From Polytrichum commune (lineage: Eukaryota; Streptophyta; Polytrichopsida; Polytrichales; Polytrichaceae), in assembly GCA_950295325.1 (NCBI GenBank), contig OX485804.1:49962429-50022428 (forward strand): 60,000 nucleotides of DNA, in the 5' to 3' direction. A program made the position numbers and the translations under genes. The notes below the pieces were generated by a model. It did no database searches, was not told where the DNA came from, and was given only the letters and a program-made list of their open reading frames with translations. Shown here piece after piece: positions 21,331-33,639 of this stretch (the first letter of the stretch is position 1; the number at the start of each line of letters is the position of its first letter).

Positions 21331-21759
21331 AATTGTCACGTATCATTTAATATGAACTTATCTCCGGTCTTCACTTCAACCTCCTATACTTTTACATCTT
21401 GTGGACTTTGATTATAAATAAGATAACAATTTTTATGATTCACAATTGCTCACTAATCGATTTGACATTTCCTCCTCCAATCCAATGGCCAAATTAGTTG
21501 TGTTACATAGTTTCATTGCGCACATTTGAGTAGTTGAAATTGGAGAACATGAAAAATGAGCCACTTAACACCCACGTACCTTAGGGAGTAATCCATGACA
21601 CCCTACTGGGGGAGGGTGAAACTGCAAATAAAATTGTAAGTCCCAGTGGTTCTACGCATATTGAATCAAATGACCATAATTTGGGGATCAAAGATCTCAA
21701 TTTAGTCTAGTGTGACCTAAATGAATTGAATTAGCAACAAATTTGGGAGGTGTTCAATA

Positions 21760-22030
21760 TCTATCGAATGTTACAAAATCAAATTGAAAATCAACATTCC
21801 CTTGATTCAATTATGATTATTGAAAGTGCATGTGTGTTTAATTCAAATGAATACTTAAGTGCCTCCCTCCCCCCCAAATTGTGTTGACTATTGAACATCT
21901 ACTCCAATCTCTTTTAAGCACATGCCTTTGTTGGGCTCCGTTCTTAGATCTGCCTAACTAAACTCCACTCAAATATAGTGTCCGATTAAGATAAACAGCC
22001 AAATAAGCTCCAAATTAAGTTAAACACAGC
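21760..22030 (+). repeat. dispersed repeat family R1, copy 2
   Basis: Carries the same block order as 2,830-3,080: AATTATGATTATTGAAAG, TTGACTATTGAACAT, TCCAATCTCTTTTAA, GTCCGATTAAG. Confidence 0.45.
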
Positions 22031-22263
22031 CGAGGCATACCTCAACTTTTGGAATTGAACTCCGACCAATGTTCGGGGAGATTCTTGGACATAATCAGTC
22101 GAGATCCTTGCAATTCCAGTGTCCAAGGAGATTTTTCGGCACAATCAAGCAAAATCCTAGTGTTTCCAAGTCAAACCGTTTGCATGTTGACATCAAGTTT
22201 CGGGGTTTAAAATGAATTAAATGTATATTCCATAGATTCCTCTAAAATGATGGGTAAATTTCC

Positions 22264-22490
22264 TAAGTCATGAACTTGAACCGGTTATTTCTCAAACTCA
22301 ATTGGTTCATTTGTAACTTAGTGGTTGGTTCTTCCCGTTCATTGAGTCCAACCGGTTACATGTTCACATAATTCAGGTTTCCTTTATTGTTTTTGAGAAA
22401 TATCCTATACCCCCCCCCCCAAAGTCCTCTTGAACTTGAACATGTGATTTTTCAAACTTGACCGGTTCATTTGTAACCAGTAATCGATTA
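22264..22490 (+). repeat. tandem pair of about 70-bp units
   Basis: GAACTTGAACCGGTTATTTC... (from 22,264) recurs as GAACTTGAACATGTGATTTT... (from about 22,430). Both are followed by TCAAAC, (G)GTTCATTTGTAAC and a similar trailing segment. A C11 tract lies between them. Confidence 0.5.
22410..22420. repeat. homopolymer C11
   Basis: Eleven consecutive C on the plus strand. Confidence 0.95.
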
Positions 22491-23599
22491 TCCCCAAGTC
22501 CACTCTAAACTCCGTAGTATCACACCTATGGCAACCAAAGTGCACGTGATATTACGGAGTTTTGTATGTTAACATGGATGCGTGATACTCGTGAATTAAT
22601 GTAGCATGTGACATTATGGAATAACACAAAGGAGATGTGAGGGTAATTTGATTTCGTTCTCCCGTCACCTACACTAGTGTGGTCCACTCCACTTGGCCTT
22701 CCCGGACGATGTGGCGGATGCATGCACCAACATTCAACAAGTGGCAAAAGAAGAAGAAGAAGAAGATCCACATGTTGACACACGGCGTAATGCGAGGGTG
22801 TGGGTCGACTTATTGGAAAGTTTGCATCAATGACAAATTTTGTGATATAAGGGAGAGAAACATGACAATAAGGAGTGAGATTTGAACTACGAACATCCGT
22901 TCCCTAGGGTTTCGGGATATTCGAGAGTGTGTGACATTATGGGGATTGATATTACAGAGTTTAAGGTGACCTTGAAAAGCGATGACTCACGAGGGGGCAG
23001 GGCTCATACCGGCGGGCTTACATGACGTAAATGCTTTTTAAGTTGGGTATTAACAAAGTTCGTATCCCCAGTGTGATAAAGTGCTGCAAGGACGTTAAGA
23101 CCCCGTGTTGGTGACAATGTGGTCCTATGATACTTGAGGAGACAATGTGGTCCTAGGTTCTCTTTTAAGGAGAAGAGTCTTGTCAAGTTGATCACGTGCG
23201 CACAAGACTATCTAGAAGCCATCCCCCCAAGGTGGACTTGAATCAAGGAGTACCTACTTCTAACCCGGATGATGTACTTGAGGATGATATTGTTGATGAT
23301 GGCTTATTGTACTTGCCCCCTTTTAGAGGGAGAAACACCAGATGCGTTTGTTGGAGCTTTTAAGTGGTGATGATGGAGTCCAAGGTTCTTCCAATTCCAT
23401 CCCTCACAAAGTTATTGTTCATGTTGGTATATTTGAAGGTAATCCAATTTATAAACCAACACTCGTGAGTCAATTGAAGGGGGATCCATCTTCGTCCAAG
23501 GATAGACCAACTAGGATGAATGTTTTAGCAACTCGGAGGATTGTTTTGTTGTTGCATCATCCAATACGTCCATGTTGCTTGGTTTGGGATCTGATGTTG
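22491..23599. other. stretch without a recognised gene
   Basis: Contains an (AAG)n run near 22,748-22,766. The plus-strand frame at 23,342-23,629 has NPIYKPTLVSQLKGDPSSSK, which looks protein-like and could be a piece of a retroelement ORF1 or Gag, but I cannot name it. Confidence 0.3.
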
Positions 23600-23725
23600 G
23601 TTTTTATTTCAAGGAGTGTAGGGGTTTAGGAGCTCCATCAACCGTGGGGTACATAATGGGTTATTCTATGCAGGAAGTTTCAAAAGACAAGGGTGAAGGT
23701 GGCCCGTACTAAGGGGGGCAGTTGT
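23600..23725 (+). repeat. direct repeat R3, copy 1
   Basis: TTATTTCAAGGA, GGGGTTTAGGA(G)CTCCATCAACCGTG, then TTCAAAAGACAAGGGTGAAGG and CATACTAAG-like blocks. The same order recurs at 24,238-24,413 with a longer spacer. Confidence 0.6.
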
Positions 23726-24237
23726 AGGCAACTCATTGATTTGATGAAACGTGCGGCTCAAATGAGAATAGGGGAAGCACTCTTCCCAACTTATATGTTT
23801 ACCTCCATTGGTTCCAAAAACATGCGGGTCCAACAAATATAAGTATGTGGAGAGTGATTGTACGTGTGGGGGGTTGATGTGGATGCATTTATATCAATTG
23901 TGTCTCTACAATATGAATCAAGTAGTAAAATTTCCACGCTAGATGTGGTAGATGTGAATTCTCTAAATGAGTTCATTTTGAATCATAATTAGTGTCTTCG
24001 CATGTGTTGCTAGGTAGGAATATTTTGCTTGCATGGCGTGGAGTATCTATTTGATGTGTAGATTTGGAAGATTGAGGCATCATTTTCAATTGCAATGAAG
24101 GATTTGTCAAGTCTTGGGCGCTCCATGCCCCACAACCTAACCCACGCCTTCGATTGCAGTGGAAAATCTCTAAGTGGATGACCTGCGACATTGACGGGAC
24201 TTCTTGAAATTAACCCATCTTGTACGGGCCACCCTCA

Positions 24238-24413
24238 CCCTTATTTCAAGGATTTTTGGGGGGGTTTAGGAATTCCATCAACCGTGATGACAACTAAGAA
24301 ACGAACAAGGGAAGACATGTTGCTATCAAACGCGGGGTGAAGAGTGAGATATTCAATATAGAAAGGGTTCAAAAGACAAGGGTGAAGGCAATCCATACTA
24401 AGTGGGGGCAATT
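24238..24413 (+). repeat. direct repeat R3, copy 2
   Basis: Second copy of 23,600-23,725 in the same orientation, with about 50 extra bases in the middle. The pair could be the two LTRs or ends of a small decayed element of about 810 bp. Confidence 0.55.
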
Positions 24414-25149
24414 TGAAACCCCATGAACTAAGTTAATGAACACTAGTTGTCTTGTTTAGTTTTTGAAATGTACATAAATCATAGTTGTTGTCATATATTA
24501 TTATGTTGCTTTGCACTGGGCTTGACTACGATTTCACACCATATACCCTAAACCCTAGAGAATGCTTGTTTTCCTTGTTTTGTACATGTGCATCTTGTGA
24601 GGCTTTAGTTTATCATACCCTTTAAGGACTTAGGGAATTAGAGATATGAAAGTGTCCAAAACATGGCCACATACTTCAAGGGTTAAGAGCCAAAGTAGGT
24701 GACGAGGAGTTGAGCTTTCATTACTGAGGTGCCTCCACTAGCCTATGAAAGTCAACGGACCTGATTTGACTATTTACCTTAAATGAACACCCAAATTGAG
24801 TGGTGCATGGGTAGATGTGGATCTAAACATGAACACCCCAAAAACATATATTCAAAAGAGATTGAACTGTATTTGTGTTCAAAATTTGTTAACCATTATA
24901 ACCTCAATAGTGAACATATAATTGGGGGAAGCGGGAGAGCGACGTGACCACGTTATTACTATGTGCAGCCACCTTTGCAAAATCACTTCAATTTAGTATG
25001 AGCTCCAACATGGCTTCTTCATTTACATTTGTGAAACATCCAAAAATCTAGAGTTCATGGATGGGAGTTGTATTTGTTAGCAAGCAGGACAAGGTAACCA
25101 TTTAAGACCCCGTCTTGGTTAATCCAATGAACACAAGCCAAAAGTCGGC
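24414..25149. other. stretch without a recognised gene
   Basis: Mostly A+T-rich non-coding sequence. An inverted copy of dispersed repeat R1 lies at about 24,760-24,930. Confidence 0.4.
24760..24930 (-). repeat. dispersed repeat family R1, inverted copy
   Basis: On the minus strand it reads CCCCCAATTATATGTTCACTATTGA..., then AGTTCAATCTCTTTTGAA, matching the order in the copies at 2,830 and 21,760. Confidence 0.4.
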
Positions 25150-25440
25150 CTCAGTGGCGCTACGTCCACGTGGACAAGGCGCCAAGGAGTCTCGCCAGGT
25201 GGGACCGGAAAACGACAACAAACCGCGATTCGTATCGACCAACCCTTGATCCCAGTTTCGGATACTGCGCGCAGGTTCCACGGGTCGCCCCGCCCTCCCC
25301 GCCCGCGCTGACCCAGGACCCGGCCCGCGCTCCAGCCTGTGGTGCGCTTGGATAATCCCCGTGATAAGCCCTCTGAGGCTCCCTCTCTGCCCTGTACCGG
25401 GCAGAGACATTTCGCGGAGCCACATCTACACGATCGTAGA
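25150..25440 (+). promoter_or_regulatory. G+C-rich region upstream of DXR, probable promoter
   Basis: About 250 bp of markedly higher G+C and CpG density (for example CCCGCCCGCGCTGACC near 25,297) lies immediately before the pyrimidine-rich leader of DXR. Open frames on both strands here overlap one another and look like by-products of G+C content. I cannot place a TATA box. Confidence 0.4.
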
Positions 25441-25583
25441 TTCTACCCCTCGAGGCTCTGAAGATTGCATTCTATCCTCTCTCTCCTCTCCTTCTCCATC
25501 CCATCACTTCACAACAGCTTCACTTCGAGCTTAGTTAATCCTCTTTTCTCTATCACCGTGGCGTCTGTTGCTGTCGCTTCCAG
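25440..25583 (+). other. probable 5' UTR exon of DXR
   Basis: A strongly CT-rich leader (TCCTCTCTCTCCTCTCCTTC near 25,475) has no start codon in a long frame. It ends at a consensus donor CCAG|GTACTT at 25,583/25,584. Acceptor candidates before the DXR ATG are GCCTGGCAG at 26,286 and TTGGCAG at 26,305. The start site is an estimate. Confidence 0.45.
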
Positions 25584-26327
25584 GTACTTTCAATCACAAT
25601 GGCAATTCGCAGCTGGGTTCTTGATGTAGTCTTCTTTTTGTCTGGCTTTAAGGTTCAGATGCATCTTCCTTTTGCGGGGGACCTCACTTTGTTGCTCTTG
25701 AAAATCTTAATTGATTTTTTTCTGTTTCTGGGATTCGTGGCAATAGAATGCTTTGGAATTGAAGCAGATTCGGGTTTATGCTCGGGTTATGTATCATCAG
25801 GAGGCTACGTCGGTAGTGCAAGCTGATAACCTTATGCATGTAACCTTAGCTTTATGTGGAATTAGGTGGGCGTTATTTGGATAGATTGCTTTCCCCTGGC
25901 AAAACCACTCAGAGGATTGTATTGGAGATTTTCTCATCCTCTGGATGAAGCATATTGAGAATTTGCAAATTTGGGTCCTTCCTCTTCGTTGTTGGGCATT
26001 GCCTCAGCTGGAATTTTTTTAAACCTTGTGACGCCCCATGACCCACGTCTCGGTTGTTGGGGGCCATTCCATCATCCCAGTTTTCGAAGTGGATCCTTTC
26101 GTACCCTGAGGTTTAGTGGCTTTTGTTTTGGTCTTGATGGTTAGTGGGATGCTTACCTCTTCCTCGAACGCTGAGAGTTTGCCTTTATAGGGTTGGGGGA
26201 GGGGGCTTGTCTTTACAGAGTTTCAGAAGTTCTTGGTTTTGTGGTTTTGGTATTGAAATTCAGTTGGCGTGGTGGGGTGCCTGGCAGATAATCAATTAAT
26301 TGGCAGCTTGGACATTGCTGGCGACCC

Positions 26328-29300
26328 ATGGCGTTGAAGGTTGCAGCCATGGCGGGGCTCGCTGGGAGTGTGTCGCTCGACTTCAGCTCTCGAGCCTCCG
26401 TGAGTATTTGTTGCGATTTTTTATTTTATTCCAATCGTTGTGAAAAGCAGAAATAATTTCTTTCAGGAAAAAGTTTGTATGCATGCATCCCGTTTCTCAT
26501 CTCTGATCTACTCTCCGCAAGAAAGTGATAGGAAGTAGTAGAATTAGGAGTGTGCAATTTACACAAGAGCTCTGGAATGTCATTCAGCATCAAAGATTTA
26601 AAAAAAAATTCATTGTTATTATTGTTATTATTTGTTTTGTTTTGTAATTGGGGATGTCTGGTTTATGCAGAAACTAATGGGATCTAATTAGTGTGTTTTT
26701 ACCTTGAATAGTTACGACATTATAAAAACAACATTTCCGTAGGCATGCAGTGTGTCTTCTACTCTTCTCTTCCGAAGAAAATGTTAGGAAGTGGTAGCTT
26801 TCGGAGCTTCGGGATTCTGCAGTATCGGGAATGAGAGTAGTTTATTTTATTTTATTTTAATTTTTTAATCTGGGGAATTCTTCCTATCCTGCTGGTTTTT
26901 TTCAGAAGTAATGGTTCATGATGTGTTGTCAAGCCCCGGCATAGAAAAGGCAACATTTGTAGGGAAAAAGAAGTGTTTCGCATGCATCCAGTTCCTCCTC
27001 TGCTCTCCGCAAGAAAATGAGAGGTAGTAGTAGAATGAGGATTGTGCAATTTACAGAAGAGGTCTGGAAATCTTACAGCCTGAGAAATTTCTTGGGGAAA
27101 TGCTTTCCTATTCTTCTGGTTTTTGCAGAAACTAATGGTCCATGATGCGTGTGTCAAGCCCCGGCATAGAAATAAGTGAATCTCTGAATTGCCCTTCCAA
27201 CCATATCGTGAGGTGTTTTGCAGTAGGTGAATGTGTGAACGAGGTTGTCGTAATTGAGAGACTATGAATGGTACTTGTGTTTTTATTCTAGAGAGTTTGG
27301 ATATCCTAAATCTCTAGCATAAAGAGAATGAATCTTCGTAGTTGAGTCCCTTCGATTCATTATCACCAAAACCCCTCTTCCATGCCAAAGTGATTTAGCA
27401 AAAGCAAAAGCAAAAGCAAAAAACTTCACTTGATGACCAAAGTGGAGGGAGTAGCCCATCTCACATTGGGACCCCCTGATTGAGGATAGATAATCCCTTA
27501 TCTTCTGTTGTCTCAAGTGGCTGTGCTTTTTAGGAACAAAATAAGCGTGTTGAAGATGACACCAGTTTTACTGAGGTTCTTTGTGCAGTCCAGAAGACAA
27601 TCCGTGTTTTCATGATAATTGGGGAACGCTTTGACTGAATTTTACTCATGCTGATTGATATGCTGGGGCTTTAAATCAACTGGAGAGTCTTTGAGTGCAT
27701 GTAGGAGGTTGTTATCCTTGTAAATAGAGAAAGTTATACTGACGATGGTGTTTGTCTTTGAAATTCAGAGAGAGGGGGGAGTCACTGCTATGGACATGAC
27801 ACCCTTTTCAGGCTGCAGATTGCAAGGTTTCCTTCTTTTTTTTGTCTGTATATACCTTATGAATCTTTCTTAGACGACCATATTAAAAGGCTTAGTAGGC
27901 TTCTCTTCCTTTTTGTCTTAGTAGGCTAAGTAACATGCCTTTGACTTAACTGCCACCTGATGTGAAGTAAATAGTCAGACATGTATGTTTTTACAGGAAG
28001 AAAGTTACACTTGGTGGCAGGGGGAAGTCTTATAAGAAAGTGATGAGATTTTAGATCAAACCTAACCAACATTGATCAGTTTTTAAGAAATTGTAGTATC
28101 TCTCACAGTGTTTGAACACTGACATGTATTTGTTGCCCCTTTATTAAAAAAACAAAAAATTGCAGCAAAAGGGAGCAGAAGGGCAGCTCTTTCAGCCAAG
28201 GTTTCTCAAGGAGTTAGGAGTGAGGCAGCCAATGACGTGCCTTCAGCATGGCCTGGCAGGGCAGTTCTGGAAGACGTCAAAAAAATAAATGGCCCGAAGC
28301 CACTCTCACTTATAGGTTCAACCGGCTCCATTGGAACACAGGTGGGTTAAAATCCAATGAGACATTGTTTTGTAAGATCATTGTTTAATACTTTCATTGG
28401 GCTTGGTGGGATTGATCTGTGTTGAATAAGCAGGGGTCCATATTTTGAGAGTTGCAACTGGAGGGTAATTTTAAAAGACCAATTTAAGCTCTCAAACACT
28501 GCCTGTGGAAGTATATGCCTACAGATGCAATTCCAAAGAGAGTGCATTTAGTTCAACCTTTGGGTACCTGCGACATGTCTGAAATCTAGCTCACTCTTTG
28601 ACAAAACTGTCGTAAATGGTAGCTGGGTCTTATATACAACTGACAAAATTCACATGGCTCCTCAGATTTATATCCAGATTCATGCAAGCTATTTTATGAC
28701 ATAATTTTTAAGTTCTGCAATGAGTTCATTATTGTGCATACATAAGTCTCACGTTTATGGAAACTCTTGTTTTTTTTCCAGACGCTGGACATTGTCGCAG
28801 AGAATCCGGGCAAGTTCAAGATTGTGGCTCTAGCTGCTGGTTCTAATGTTGATCTTCTGGCTGAACAGGTATTTTTTTCTCTTTCCTCCTCTTTACTAGT
28901 CCCGGAAGGTAGTTGCCACAAGGGATTCAAGTGGTCTCAACCAATGTGAAAATGACTTATGGTAGGATTTGTGAAGAAAGTAAATAGTTTTGTTGGAATA
29001 GATCCCTCTATGGTAGTCATGTGACGTCAACTTCCATCCAGGTTGCATTGCACCTGAGATTTCGAGCACGTACACTACCACCCAATTTTTGAGCATGAAA
29101 TCTTGGACCGATAACCCTATCATTTATGGCTCTACACTTTTGCAGGTCAAGAAGTTCAAGCCAAGCCTGGTGTCAGTCAAGAGTGCGTCACTGGTGCCTG
29201 CACTTAAGGAAGCGTTGGCTGGTATGGATGTACTTCCAGAGATAATGTTTGGTGAAGAAGGCATGGTGGAGGTATGAGAAGAAAATTCTTTGCTTAGGTT

Positions 29301-32300
29301 CTACCGTTAGATCCATGGAGTGCTTGTATTGTGCTACTTCTATTGGTCTTGATGATTTTTCCAAGAACAGATTCTAGAAGGTTCCAACTTGTGAAGAGGT
29401 TTTACACTATTTGATGTTCAAGCATATGTAGGTACACGCTGTGAGGTTAAACTTATCTGGACTATTTCTTGAAACAGGTGGCAAGGCATCCTGAAGCTGT
29501 TACTGTAGTCACAGGCATTGTTGGCTGTGCTGGCTTGAAGGTGCCCTTTTTATACTAACTAGTTGATCCTTTCCATTGAGGTCTATCATGTTGGGTCTTG
29601 TTGAGTTGCTTTTTTTTAGGTGAAGCAATGGTGTCTAGAGTTTTGGACTTTGGACTTTCCTGGGTTCATTTTATAAAAGGTCAGCCCATAAATAATCAAA
29701 CTCAGGAGTTTTTTTCTTTTTGTCTTGTTAATGAAGTGGGAAGATACTATTTGATGCCTAAGTTTAAGGGTTCTCTTTGCAATCCTGAGTGGAGGATTTT
29801 GTGGGCTGCAGCCCACTGTAGCTGCTATTGAAGCAGGAAAAGATATTGCTCTCGCAAATAAGGAGACATTAATCGCAGGAGGCCCATATGTGCTGCCCCT
29901 TGCAAAGAAGCACAAAATTAAAATTCTACCAGCTGACTCTGAGCACTCTGCCATCTTCCAGGTGCTTCGTTTGAACCTTCACTCTACATTTCGATCTGCT
30001 ACATCTGAAAAACAAATGGGAAAGAGTAGAAAGGTTCTCACAAAGTAAATTTTTGCCTGTAGGGTTTTGCATCCTTATGTTGAAAATTGGAAATTTGGAA
30101 TTTTGTTGTTGTTGTTGGCAGTGCATTCAAGGACTGCCTGAAGGTGGATTGAGGCGCATCATCCTTACTGCTTCTGGAGGTGCATTCAGGTACAGGCTCT
30201 TTTCAACAACAGATCTAAGTCCTGCTTTTGTCAGATTTCAGAAACTCAATATAAAAAGCTACAGAGGCTCCAATAGCCTCAAGAAAGCAAGTACTAAAAT
30301 TGTAGCCTTATTGAGCCAGGTGTCTAATGTTTGCAGGGATTGGCCTGTGGAGAAATTGAAGGATGTTAAAGTGGCAGATGCATTGAAGCATCCCAACTGG
30401 AGCATGGGCCGCAAAATTACAGTGGATTCTGCAACACTCATGAATAAGGTCAGCAGAGCTCAAAGTGAATACTTGAATATTTTGGGAGGTTATGTGAAGA
30501 TATGTTGTTAGATATCTTGAGTGCGTTCTTGCTGAAGCAATGTGTAATTTGCATTTATATGATACTTACAAGGATATTGCTAATGCAATAACGTGTGCAT
30601 ACTGGGTTTCCTCGATTTCCTCATAATTAAGTGTTCATTCACCGCAGGGTTTGGAGGTTATAGAAGCACACTATCTATTTGGAGCTGCTTATGATGATAT
30701 TGAGATTGTTATTCATCCCCAGTCAATCATCCATTCTATGGTTGAGACTCAGGTGAGTTTCCAGTTGCATGAACAGATAAAGTTTTTCTGTTCTTTTTGA
30801 CTGCTTTCAATCTGAGGATATTTGTACACTGTCAATTAATTGGGAACTACAGAGTCACATGATGGGATGTTTTCTTTTTAAGAATGTCTGTACTCCTTAT
30901 GAGGTCCTCAGTTTTACTTCAGGTGTTGCCATAGTGTAAGGTCACTCATAATATATTGCTGACATTTCAAATGATGGAACAGGATTCCTCTGTTTTGGCA
31001 CAATTAGGCTGGCCGGACATGCGGTTGCCCATCCTCTACACGATGTCTTGGCCGGAGCGTATCAGCTGTTCAGAAGTGACGTGGCCACGTCTAGACTTCA
31101 TCAAGTGAGTTGATGGGGTTCTTTTCTTTTCCATGGTTGTTTTTTTTTCCTTCAATAAATTTCAATGAGGGGCACTATACACTAGAGCTTGAGGGCCTAA
31201 GGGACCAAGAAAGTTTTTGAATGGATGTAAACCTACAGAAAGTCCTACACGGCATGTGATGGATAGTGTTTTGTGGCATACCAGATTTTGCGTCAAGCCC
31301 ACCTCAAAGAGGTGGGCTAACACAAAACTGGGAGACCATGACAATTCAAAATCTCACAACCCTTGATTTACTAAAATTTATTTTGTAGAAGGGCCCACAT
31401 TGTTGGGATGGTTGTATGAAATAGCAACCGATTAAGAGCCTGGTCAAGTATTTTGTTACACTATACTTGAAGGCCTGTGATAATTAGTACTCGAGATAAA
31501 GTGGCAACAAGTTCTCTCGTCCTGTGATGCAATCTGGTTTTTCCATGTATTACTTTAGTCATAATTTCTGAGAAGGTTTTGTATTTTGAGGTTGGAATTA
31601 CTTGTGCCCTCAGGTCTGATATAGCACTATTGAATTGCAGAATGGGAAACCTAACCTTCAAGAAGCCCGACCACGAAAAGTACCCCTCCATGGATCTGTC
31701 ATATAGTGCCGGACGTGCGGGTGGCACAATGACAGGTGTCTTGAGTGCTGCGAATGAGATTGCCGTTGAGCTCTTCCTAGAAGAAAGGTGAAGTGAATTT
31801 TCCAAGTTTCTAGTGTCTCTTTACATCGATGGGGTACGAGTTTAATTTAGCATTAAGCTTCAGGAATAAATTTCAGAGCTCCTGGTTTCAAGAAATTTAA
31901 GAAGCTAATATAAGTTGAGCATATGTATATTTTCTATTGTTAGCGACAATGCAACAACTGCTGTCAGACTTGGTTTCTATAGCAATTTTGTTTTGCAAAA
32001 AATGTAATGGTTTGTCATGAGTCCAGCATCAACTACAGAAATCATTGTAGAGGGAAGGTCAGGCATTACTTCTGGGTCAGTTTGGTAAATAATCAAGCAG
32101 CACTTGGAACATGTCCAAGTTTTGATGAATTTGGAGACCAATGCCCAAGAAAGAAAAGAATGCTATTGTATGCACTTTTTGCTCTTTGCAAACTAACTTC
32201 AAAAAGAGTCATTTTATTAAAACTCAAAATAGAAATGACATTTTGTAAGTCTGAATTAAAATTTAAAATCATTATGATACAAATTTAAGCTGACCTATTG

Positions 32301-32634
32301 GTCCATTTATAATAGGGAGCTGTATGGGTTTACCTTGTTCTCATGCAGATTGATGAAAAGTTTCAGCCAATTCCAGACCTTGTTTAGATGCATCCTATGA
32401 ATTCTTACATCAATCGCCCTGGTTTTACACCTTCTGATATGGTCATTGGTTGGGTGTTACAGAATTGGATACTTGGACATTGTGAAAGTGATTGAGAAGA
32501 CGTGTGAGAAGCACAGAGATGACTTGGTATTGAGGCCTTCATTGGAAGAAATTTTACACTACGATTCATGGGCTCGGGAGTATGCATCCCAAGTGGTTGC
32601 ATCAAACTCATTCCGGTCACCCGTAACTGTGTAA
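26328..32634 (+). CDS. DXR: 1-deoxy-D-xylulose 5-phosphate reductoisomerase, plastid-targeted, 13 coding exons, 485 residues
   Basis: DXR turns 1-deoxy-D-xylulose 5-phosphate into 2-C-methyl-D-erythritol 4-phosphate using NADPH and a divalent metal, the first committed step of the plastid MEP pathway. Exons read by frame and splice sites: 26,328-26,399; 27,769-27,826; 28,166-28,341; 28,782-28,868; 29,146-29,271; 29,478-29,540; 29,812-29,961; 30,122-30,189; 30,337-30,448; 30,648-30,752; 30,983-31,104; 31,641-31,787; 32,463-32,634. All introns are GT-AG; the exons sum to 1,458 bp with no stop. Visible: Ala/Ser/Arg-rich transit region (about 1-60), plant-type SAWPGRA (70-76), NADPH loop GSTGSIG (94-100), ANKE (209-212), metal ligands in PADSEHSA (D236, E238) and E307 of NKGLE, SGG (262-264), flexible loop HPNWSMGRK (285-293) and SAANE. 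Length matches plant DXR (about 470-490). A second in-frame ATG is at codon 8. It appears intact. Confidence 0.95.
26460..27175 (+). repeat. degenerate tandem repeats in DXR intron 1
   Basis: About three copies of a roughly 250-bp unit. CTCTCCGCAAGAAA...AGTAGTAGAAT...TGTGCAATTTACA occurs at about 26,511 and 27,003. TTTTGCAGAAACTAATGG, CATGATG and GTCAAGCCCCGGCATAGAAA occur at about 26,900-26,947 and 27,119-27,173, with a partial copy near 26,665. Each unit contains an acceptor-like TTTTGCAG. Confidence 0.7.
27403..27422. repeat. (GCAAAA)n microsatellite in DXR intron 1
   Basis: Three to four consecutive AGCAAA units lie between the first two coding exons. Confidence 0.8.
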
Positions 32635-33518
32635 AATTATTTGGTTTCTGAAAAGTTGGAAACCATAGAGAATATATCGAGTCTTTTTGCTTTTCTCAAG
32701 CAGGTCCTAGTAGAAAGATTCTTTTTTTTTTGTGCATCTTTGGGCCTAATACCAAAGTTCATGCAACTCGTTGTAGGTGTTTGTAGGGTTTTTCAGTGAT
32801 TAGGTGGTTTTCATGGAGACAAGTCATACTATGCGAGGTGGTTTGGTAGCATTGGACTTGGTGAGCAAACAGGTATTGTAGGTATAGTTTGAAGGCCAGA
32901 TCTAGGGAAATGGAAATTAATCCCTCTGCGTTTCTCAAGATTGTGTGGTCTTTGCTTAAGTCCAATTTGGTGAAGCAATCACATTACTGTGAAAAAAAGA
33001 AGCACGGAATGTTGGGCATTTAGACTCCTCCTATGGCTTATAAAACATCCAGTCCACTTGAGGATTAGGTTTTCAGGTCATGGTGATAATGCCAATAAAT
33101 GCGTCATGAAAGGATAGTTGTTGCTCTGCACATTCAATCACCCCTAATCCGTTGGTGTAATATAAGGCCCACGCATGAGGCGAAGTTGCCAAAACGCAAT
33201 TTTTAAATAAGATATGTGGCCAGAATGTTGCCACTTCCAACTCTATATACAGTTTTGACTGTTGGATTGGTTTGGGGAATTGTTTCATCAATTTTGCAAA
33301 TGTGCATAACTAGCTCACTTCTCGTATGATGTGAAACCTGAAATTAGTATGAGATGGTTAGCAAATCCAAATTGAGGCTGTAGCTGGTTTCCTCATAATC
33401 AGCAGAGTGCAAATGGATTAATTAACCACTTAGAGGAGAATAGTTGATGTTGAGCTACATAAGTCCTTGAGCTGGTTATTGGACATAAATAATTTGCTTA
33501 TGGACATAATCTTTGAAT

Positions 33519-33612
33519 TACGGATGATATCATGCCTACATGGATGAAAATGTTATGACAAGTCTTTTTTTTAATCCTTTTGCTCTTGGACGAGTGTTTT
33601 GTTATGAATATC
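33519..33612 (+). repeat. direct repeat R4, copy 1
   Basis: GGATGATATCATGCCT, ATGGATGA, CTCTTGGA(C/T)GAG and GTTATGAA-like blocks recur in order at 34,101-34,182. Confidence 0.55.
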
Positions 33613-33639
33613 TTATTCATAATCAACGTGAAGATTCTT

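Noticed and set aside
25102-25425. Minus-strand 107-residue frame (and overlapping 87-residue frame) upstream of DXR
   Set aside because: Overlapping frames on both strands are open only because the region is G+C-rich. The protein is Gly/Arg/Ala-rich with no motif, and the region fits a promoter better.
28767-28949. Plus-strand 60-residue frame
   Set aside because: It is DXR exon 4 plus intron sequence on both sides.
30053-30511. Plus-strand 152-residue frame
   Set aside because: It runs through DXR exons 8 and 9 and the intron between them; it is a read-through of real exons, not a separate gene.
31579-31791. Plus-strand 70-residue frame
   Set aside because: It is DXR exon 12 with intron sequence in front; the conserved frame starts only after the acceptor at 31,640.
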